Origin: a bacterium
Lineage (GTDB): Bacteria; Chloroflexota; Dormibacteria; Aeolococcales; Bog-877
Length of the DNA stretch: 24,247 nt
Direction: 5' to 3'
Assembly: GCA_021798435.1 (NCBI GenBank)
Contig: JAJZGN010000003.1
Location: 1 to 24,247, forward strand
Shown one piece after another: positions 19,669 to 24,247 of this stretch (the stretch's first letter is position 1; the number at the start of each line of letters is the position of its first letter). The translations under genes and the position numbers were made by a program. The notes under the pieces are model-generated. The model saw nothing but the letters and a program-made list of their open reading frames with translations, did not search any database and was not told the DNA's origin.

Positions 19669-19674
19669 ATTATC
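19669..19674 (-). promoter_or_regulatory. -10 element placed for a leaderless ABC ATPase mRNA
   Basis: GATAAT on the minus strand is followed by CCCGGC and then the GTG start at 19662, so transcription would begin at the first base of the start codon. No clear -35 is seen. Confidence 0.5.
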
Positions 19675-19713
19675 ACCCGGCCCTGCTGCGTCCCGCCTTC
19701 CGATGCGACGTTG

Positions 19714-19719
19714 TAACCT
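19714..19719 (+). promoter_or_regulatory. -10-like element placed for a leaderless aldolase mRNA
   Basis: TAACCT fits TANNNT and is followed by exactly six bases (CAGGGC) before the ATG at 19726. The only purine-rich stretch (AGGG) is too close to the ATG to work as a Shine-Dalgarno site. No clear -35. Confidence 0.4.
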
Positions 19720-19725
19720 CAGGGC

Positions 19726-20640
19726 ATGAGCAGCAAGCCTCCGACCCGGACCACCCTGGACGACATGGCGCTATCCCCGGGCAAGCGTGCCCGGCTGCAC
19801 ACCCTCCTCTACGACCACGGCCCCGGCAACGGCACCTTGCTGCTCCTGCCGGTGGACCAGGGGCTGGAGCACGGCCCGGTGGACTTCTTCGCCAACCCCC
19901 CGGCACTCGACCCCGACTTCCAGTGCCAGCTGGCCCTGCACGGGCGCTACTCCGGAATCGCCCTCCAGATCGGGCTTGCGGAGCGCTACCAGTCCCGCTA
20001 CGCCGGCCAGCTGCCCCTGGTGCTCAAGGTCAACGGCCGCACCAATGTGCCCAGTTCCGAGGAGGCATTCTCACCCCTCACCTCTTCTGTGGAGGACGCC
20101 GTCCGACTGGGGGCGTCGGCGGTGGGTTACACCTGCTACGCCGGCTCCCCAGCCCAAGACCGGGATCTGCGGCAGATGAATGAGGTAAGGCGGGAGTGCG
20201 AGCGCTACGGGATGCCGCTGATCTGCTGGTCTTACCCCCGGGGGTCGGCCATCGCCAGGAAGGGGGGGCAGGACAGCCTATACGCGGTGGACTATGCCGC
20301 CCGGGTGGCTTCGGAGATGGGCGCGGACGTCATCAAGATCAACATCCCGCGGGCCCACGGGGAGGCCGACAGTGCGTCGCCGCCGCCCTACGACAGCCTG
20401 GTGGAGGACCGGCGCCAGATGCTCTCTCGGGTGATCCGGTCAGCTGGAAGGTCGCTTGTGATCTTTGCCGGCGGCAGCAAGATCGGCGACCAGGAGCTCC
20501 TGGGCCGGATCGAGGACTGCATGGCCGCTGGCGGAACCGGGTTCATCTTCGGCCGGAACATGTGGCAGCGCCCGATGGACGAGGCGCTGGCCATGACCCA
20601 GCGGGTGCACCAGATCCTCGCCCAGTACGGCGCCGGCTAA
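19726..20640 (+). CDS. fbaB: Fructose-bisphosphate aldolase, class I (DhnA/FbaB type)
   Basis: It cleaves fructose-1,6-bisphosphate to glyceraldehyde-3-phosphate and dihydroxyacetone phosphate, and makes it in gluconeogenesis, through a Schiff base. It is 304 aa. Family motifs are LLPVDQGLEHGP near the N-terminus, LVLKVNGRTNVP, ASAVGYTCYAGSP, ICWSYPRG, DVIKINIP with the predicted Schiff-base lysine K204, and the phosphate-binding FAGGSKIGDQELL and GFIFGRNMWQR at the end. The start is ATG at 19726. It stands alone on the plus strand, divergent from the ABC ATPase (63 bases between starts). It converges with nuoN with only three bases between stop codons, and no terminator is seen there. Confidence 0.93.
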   Translation: MSSKPPTRTTLDDMALSPGKRARLHTLLYDHGPGNGTLLLLPVDQGLEHGPVDFFANPPALDPDFQCQLALHGRYSGIALQIGLAERYQSRYAGQLPLVLKVNGRTNVPSSEEAFSPLTSSVEDAVRLGASAVGYTCYAGSPAQDRDLRQMNEVRRECERYGMPLICWSYPRGSAIARKGGQDSLYAVDYAARVASEMGADVIKINIPRAHGEADSASPPPYDSLVEDRRQMLSRVIRSAGRSLVIFAGGSKIGDQELLGRIEDCMAAGGTGFIFGRNMWQRPMDEALAMTQRVHQILAQYGAG

Positions 20641-20643
20641 CGA

Positions 20644-22095
20644 TCAGGGGCCCGCGAGGGGCGCCAGGGCCGCACGGGCGGCTATGCCCATCAGGGGGCC
20701 CAGGGTGACGGTGAACCCGGCGAGAGCCGCCACGCTCAGGCCGAGGCCGATGAGGGTGGCCCGACTGGGCAGCTCCAGCGGCTGACCCTCGGCCTGCGGG
20801 TCGACGAGCGCCAGCATCCAATGCAGGGCCACGACCGCCGAGAGGATCGCCCCCAACACCACGGCGACGGCCAGCCATCCCAGCCCGGCCTCCAGACTGG
20901 ACTCCACTACCATGACGCGCGCGAAGAAGCCGGTCAGGGGAGGCAGCCCCACCACGGCTGCCAGCAGCAGCGCCAGAAGGCCGGCGTGGAGCGGGGAGCG
21001 GGAGGCCAGGCCGCGGAGCTGTGCGATCCCGTCCCCGGTGCCCGACAGCTGGACCGCGCCGAGAAGGCCGAGGCTCGCGGTGACCACGGGCACCAGCCCC
21101 AGAACCAGGTAGAGAACGGCGCCTGTCGCCGGTCGGCCGGACCAGGTGAGGCCGACCAGCACCAGGGCCGCATCCCCCACGAAGAGGTACCCCACCGTGG
21201 CCAGCAGGGAGCGCTGGCGCCAGGCGAGCGCCGGAGCCAAGAGGATAGTCAGCGCCGCCACCACCCCGACGGCCACGTTCCAGCCGGGAAGCGCCCCGCC
21301 GAGGGCGCCCGGCAGCAGCCGGAGGAGGGCCGCGGCGGCGGCCAGGGCGCCGAGCGCGAGCCCCGCCAGGGAGGGACCCAGGGGAACCGCCTGGGCGGCT
21401 CCGGGCCTCCACCAGGTGAGAGGGAAAGCTCCCAGCGGCCCGGCGACTCCCACGGTGATGAGAAGCGCTGCCAACGCCAGGAGCGGGCTGGGCGGGAGCG
21501 CCTCAAGGAGGCTGAGTTGGGTGGCGTGGCCGAGGCCGGCCAGGAGAGCCTCCCCCGCCGCGAAGGTCGCCAGGAGGGCGCCGCTGACCGCGAATGACCG
21601 GGCGGCGGAGCGCACCGCCCCGGGGTCCACCTTCCGCAGCGCGGTCCCGAGGACCAGGGGGAGGCTCACGGTGGCGAGTCCCACCAGGAGGGTGAGCAGA
21701 TCGGCTCCCGAGGCGGTCAGCATCACCCCCGAGGTGGACACCAGGACCAGCGCGTGGTAGAGCGGCTGGTGGGGATCGAGCTGCTCCTCCAGATCGGAGC
21801 CGGTGAGGAGGATGGCGGCGGCGGCGGCCGGAGCGGCCGCGTAGAAGAAGAGCGCGAACCGGTCCACGAGGAAACTGCCGTGCTCGATGTCCGGCGGCGC
21901 CGGTCCCAGCGAGCTGCGCCAGAACCCCACTGCGGCGAGGAAGGCCAGGGCTGTGAAGGCGAGCGCCACCCAGCGGCTGAGATGGCCGCGGCCGCCCTTG
22001 GCGCCGTACGGCCCGCCCTCCAGGCCCAGGCAGACTACCGCACCCAGGAGCAGCACTCCCATGGGACCGAAGTCCTGGAGGAAGGCGAGGTTCAC
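20644..22095 (-). CDS. nuoN: NuoN-like subunit of complex I (antiporter-like), lacking canonical proton-channel residues
   Basis: This is a membrane subunit of NADH-quinone oxidoreductase, 483 aa, about 14 helices, near normal length. Similarity to NuoN is seen in DLLTLLVGLATVSLPLVL, in VVGLPPLTGFFARVMVVESS and in its position after NuoM. Compared with E. coli NuoN, the key residues are changed: the TM5 Glu133 position is Ala (GLATVSLP versus GIELISLP), Lys217 is Arg, Lys247 is Gly and Lys395 is Arg. The KRLLGYSS loop is also gone. So it may be unable to pump protons in the usual way. The start is GTG at 22095, overlapping the nuoM stop (GTGA), with AAGG about ten bases upstream. Assignment rests on order and partial motifs. 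Confidence 0.8.
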   Translation of the reverse strand: MNLAFLQDFGPMGVLLLGAVVCLGLEGGPYGAKGGRGHLSRWVALAFTALAFLAAVGFWRSSLGPAPPDIEHGSFLVDRFALFFYAAAPAAAAAILLTGSDLEEQLDPHQPLYHALVLVSTSGVMLTASGADLLTLLVGLATVSLPLVLGTALRKVDPGAVRSAARSFAVSGALLATFAAGEALLAGLGHATQLSLLEALPPSPLLALAALLITVGVAGPLGAFPLTWWRPGAAQAVPLGPSLAGLALGALAAAAALLRLLPGALGGALPGWNVAVGVVAALTILLAPALAWRQRSLLATVGYLFVGDAALVLVGLTWSGRPATGAVLYLVLGLVPVVTASLGLLGAVQLSGTGDGIAQLRGLASRSPLHAGLLALLLAAVVGLPPLTGFFARVMVVESSLEAGLGWLAVAVVLGAILSAVVALHWMLALVDPQAEGQPLELPSRATLIGLGLSVAALAGFTVTLGPLMGIAARAALAPLAGP

Positions 22096-23618
22096 TTGCC
22101 GGGCACCTTGGCCGGGGCCATGCTGGAGACCCGGGCCGCCACCAGGTCGGTGCCGTGCACCGTGTAGGGGACGAAGTAGCCGGCGGTGATCCCGAACACC
22201 ACCGCGGCGGCCGCCAGCCACCACCCGGCGTAGAACTCCGAGCCCCGGGCGTCCGGAATGGGGTCGGAAAGCTCCCGTTCCGCTCCGGGCGCCCAGAACG
22301 GCCCGGTGCCGACCCGCCAGGCAGCGTAGGCCAGGAGTCCCATCCCCAGGATCACGGCAGCGGTGATGAAGCGGTGCTCGGCGAAGCTGCCCACCACCAC
22401 CTGGAACACCCCCGGGAAGCCGACCAGGAAGGGGACGCCGCCGAGGGACGCGGCTCCCACCGCGAACATCAGCTTGAGACGATCGGCGCCGGCAGCCCGC
22501 CCGGCGATCAGGCGGACCTCCGCGCCCCCGCCCCGATCGGCCACCGCACCGAGGGCCAGAACCAGGAGCGGGGCGATGAAGGTCAGGGCGAAGGACAGCC
22601 ACAGGGCCCCGGAGAGCGATGTCTCGGAGAACGAGATGATCCCCAGGAGCACCGGCCCAGAGACCCCCGCCAACAGAGCTGCGGTCGCCCGGCGCAAGTC
22701 CCGCTCCCCCACCGCCCGCAGCGCCGACCAGTAGAGGGTGAGCACCGCCAGCAGCAGCACCGGATCCACCAGCTGCAGACCTCCCCTCGGGTCCATCCCC
22801 AGCAGCACCCGGACCAGCCCGTAGGCGCCCACCGGGAGAGATGAGACCACCAGCAGCATGGCCACGGGGGTAGGAGCCGCGGCCACGCCATCAAGAAGCC
22901 AACGTTGCAGGGGGAAGATCGCCATCCGCGCGCCGAAGGCGAAGAGCAGCAGCCCGGCCACGATCAGCCCCGGCGCCCCCTTGAGGGGACCGACCGTGGA
23001 GAGGGTCACGAAGTTGAAGGTGGTGTTGCCGGTCTGCAGCAACATCAGAAGGGCGGCGACCAGCAGGGCCGCCGCGCCCAGTGACTGGGTCACCAGCAGC
23101 CGCCGGCCCGCCTCCCGGGCGCCGGGCCGGGAACCGGAGCCGATCAGGAGCGCCAGGGGGAAGACCGGCAGCCAGAAGAACAGCACGAGGAGCAAGAGGT
23201 CCTGGGTGGCGAAGAACCCTGCCAGGCTGGTCTCGGCGATCAGCAGAAGAGCGAAGTGGGAGCGGGTGCGCTCCCGCAGCCTCCAGCTGGCCAGCACCAG
23301 CGCCGGGAAGACTGCGGTGACCGCGAACAGCAGCATGAGGCTCAGTCCGTCCACCCCTAGGTGGTAGTCCAGTTGGAAGTAGAACCCGCGCAGCCAGGGG
23401 GCGTCGATGCTGGGCTGGGCGATCGCCCCCTGGGCAGGGTTGCCCACCTCGCCGAGCAGGTCGAAGATGGCGATCGCCAGCGGCAGGCCGGTGGCCAGCA
23501 GGGCGCCGGTCCGAACCCGGAAGCGCTCGAGGTCAGTCCTAACCGGGAGCAGGGCGATCACCATCGCTCCGATCAGTGGAACGAACACGATGAGGGTCAG
23601 GCTGACGTCACTGGGCAC
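22092..23618 (-). CDS. nuoM: NuoM-like subunit of complex I (antiporter-like), lacking canonical proton-channel residues
   Basis: This is a membrane subunit of NADH-quinone oxidoreductase, 508 aa, about 14 helices. NuoM signatures are YHLGVDGLSLMLL, GFFATQDLLLLVLFFW, the AIFPLQRWL helix with APTPVA, and AYGLVRVLLGMDP. Lined up without gaps against E. coli NuoM, Glu144 falls on Trp (FFWLPVFP versus FFWEMMLVP), Lys234 on Arg (AFGARMAIFPLQ), the following His on Gln and Lys265 on Pro (SLPVGAYG). The conserved DIKRLIAYSSVSHMG is reduced to DLRR, and the Glu near GxPG (GEF) is lost. So the fold is kept but the proton path is not. The start is GTG at 23618, directly after the nuoL stop. It overlaps nuoN. 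Confidence 0.88.
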   Translation of the reverse strand: MPSDVSLTLIVFVPLIGAMVIALLPVRTDLERFRVRTGALLATGLPLAIAIFDLLGEVGNPAQGAIAQPSIDAPWLRGFYFQLDYHLGVDGLSLMLLFAVTAVFPALVLASWRLRERTRSHFALLLIAETSLAGFFATQDLLLLVLFFWLPVFPLALLIGSGSRPGAREAGRRLLVTQSLGAAALLVAALLMLLQTGNTTFNFVTLSTVGPLKGAPGLIVAGLLLFAFGARMAIFPLQRWLLDGVAAAPTPVAMLLVVSSLPVGAYGLVRVLLGMDPRGGLQLVDPVLLLAVLTLYWSALRAVGERDLRRATAALLAGVSGPVLLGIISFSETSLSGALWLSFALTFIAPLLVLALGAVADRGGGAEVRLIAGRAAGADRLKLMFAVGAASLGGVPFLVGFPGVFQVVVGSFAEHRFITAAVILGMGLLAYAAWRVGTGPFWAPGAERELSDPIPDARGSEFYAGWWLAAAAVVFGITAGYFVPYTVHGTDLVAARVSSMAPAKVPGK

Positions 23619-24247
23619 TCAGGCCGTCCCCCACCAGGTCGCCGCCGCGGCTGCCAGCGCCAGCAGCGCGACCACCACCCCCACCGCCCGCGGCTCCCAG
23701 CCCAGCCGCCCGGGTGGGGGGCTCTCGGCGTAGTCGGACAGCCCCTGGACGGCGAGGTCCCCAGCGGGGTCCAGCACCCGCGCGCTGAGAGCGCCCATCG
23801 CCCGTCCGACTCCCAGCAGAACCCACCGGTCCGCCGCCTCCAGGGTGGCCTCGCCGCCCAGACCCGGCAGCGCACCCAGGCTCAGCCGGTCGCCCGCCAG
23901 CCAGGCCAGCCCCAGCCCGGCAACGCCTACGACCAGCAGCACAAGCAGGGCGGGTCCGGAACCGCCGAGGCTCGGAACCGACCCCGCCTGGGGCAGGAGC
24001 CGACTCAGCACGAACGAAAACGCTCCCGCCAGCCAGGCCAACGTGGTGGCCGCCACCGGCACCACCGCCCCGGGCTGACGGGCCCCCTGGGCCAGCTGAC
24101 GCCGCACCGCTCGGGCCTCCCGAACGTCCGCCGGCTCGGCGCCGTACACGAGGTGCCAGGCGACCCTCCCGCAGGCGACGGCGAGCAGCAGCGGGACGGC
24201 CACCGCGGCCCCGACGGCGAGCACCCGCAGCGGCGCCGGGGCCGAGC
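23619..24247 (-). CDS. nuoL: NuoL-like subunit of complex I, C-terminal part; runs off the right edge
   Basis: These are the last roughly 209 codons of a membrane protein upstream of nuoM. Three or more hydrophobic helices are visible (VPVAATTLAWLAGAFSFVL, ALLVLLVVGVAGLGLAWLAG, VGVVVALLALAAAAATW). Between them is an amphipathic stretch (LEAADRWVLLGVGRAMGAL, then DPAGDLAVQGLSDYA) like the lateral helix region of NuoL. The call rests mainly on the nuoL-nuoM-nuoN order and on this topology, because the diagnostic N-terminal motifs are outside the window. Its TGA is directly followed by the GTG of nuoM. Whether it has also lost the channel residues cannot be seen here. Confidence 0.65.
   Translation of the reverse strand, partial: SAPAPLRVLAVGAAVAVPLLLAVACGRVAWHLVYGAEPADVREARAVRRQLAQGARQPGAVVPVAATTLAWLAGAFSFVLSRLLPQAGSVPSLGGSGPALLVLLVVGVAGLGLAWLAGDRLSLGALPGLGGEATLEAADRWVLLGVGRAMGALSARVLDPAGDLAVQGLSDYAESPPPGRLGWEPRAVGVVVALLALAAAAATWWGTA

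Overview
The window is chromosomal DNA of very high GC content. It comes from a bacterium I would place broadly among the Terrabacteria (a Chloroflexota/Dormibacterota-like or deep Firmicutes/Actinobacteria-like lineage). The signs are a Bacillus-type ferrochelatase paired with a HemY-type oxidase, a large SRP RNA with an Alu domain and helix 1, many GTG starts, and at least one gene that looks leaderless. A BLAST of the 16S gene inside the window would settle the placement. Almost everything is housekeeping; I see no insertion sequence, phage, CRISPR array or defence system.

Layout, left to right. (1) 1-2521, minus strand: pyruvate (or branched-chain 2-oxoacid) dehydrogenase genes, E1 alpha then E1 beta then E2. 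The E2 is cut by the window edge and carries two nearly identical lipoyl domains. (2) 2689-8590, plus strand: a tightly packed run, hemH - hemY - folE - rlmN - ctaG-like - unknown membrane protein. Its last ORF runs antisense into the 5S rRNA gene. (3) 8535-14082, minus strand: a complete rRNA operon (near-consensus promoter, two-hairpin leader, boxA-like signals, 16S, tRNA-Ile, tRNA-Ala, 23S, 5S). (4) 14176-17106, minus strand: large SRP RNA - dnaX - ybaB - recR, upstream of and collinear with the rRNA operon. (5) 17244-19662, minus strand: an ABC exporter, with an ATPase followed by a permease split by one in-frame TAG. (6) 19726-20640, plus strand: class I fructose-bisphosphate aldolase, divergent from the ABC ATPase; the ATPase start looks leaderless and the aldolase start may be. 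(7) 20644-24247, minus strand: nuoN, nuoM and the 3' part of nuoL, with overlapping or abutting ends.

Most worth a second look: NuoM and NuoN keep the family fold signatures but lack nearly all the Glu/Lys residues that carry protons in canonical complex I. The ABC permease is interrupted by a single amber codon inside a membrane helix, with coding sequence continuing in the same frame. The SRP RNA is the large form, and its helix 1 can be traced base by base. Boundaries of RNA genes are estimates from conserved ends and pairing. Comparisons with E. coli and B. subtilis proteins were made from memory and should be confirmed by alignment.
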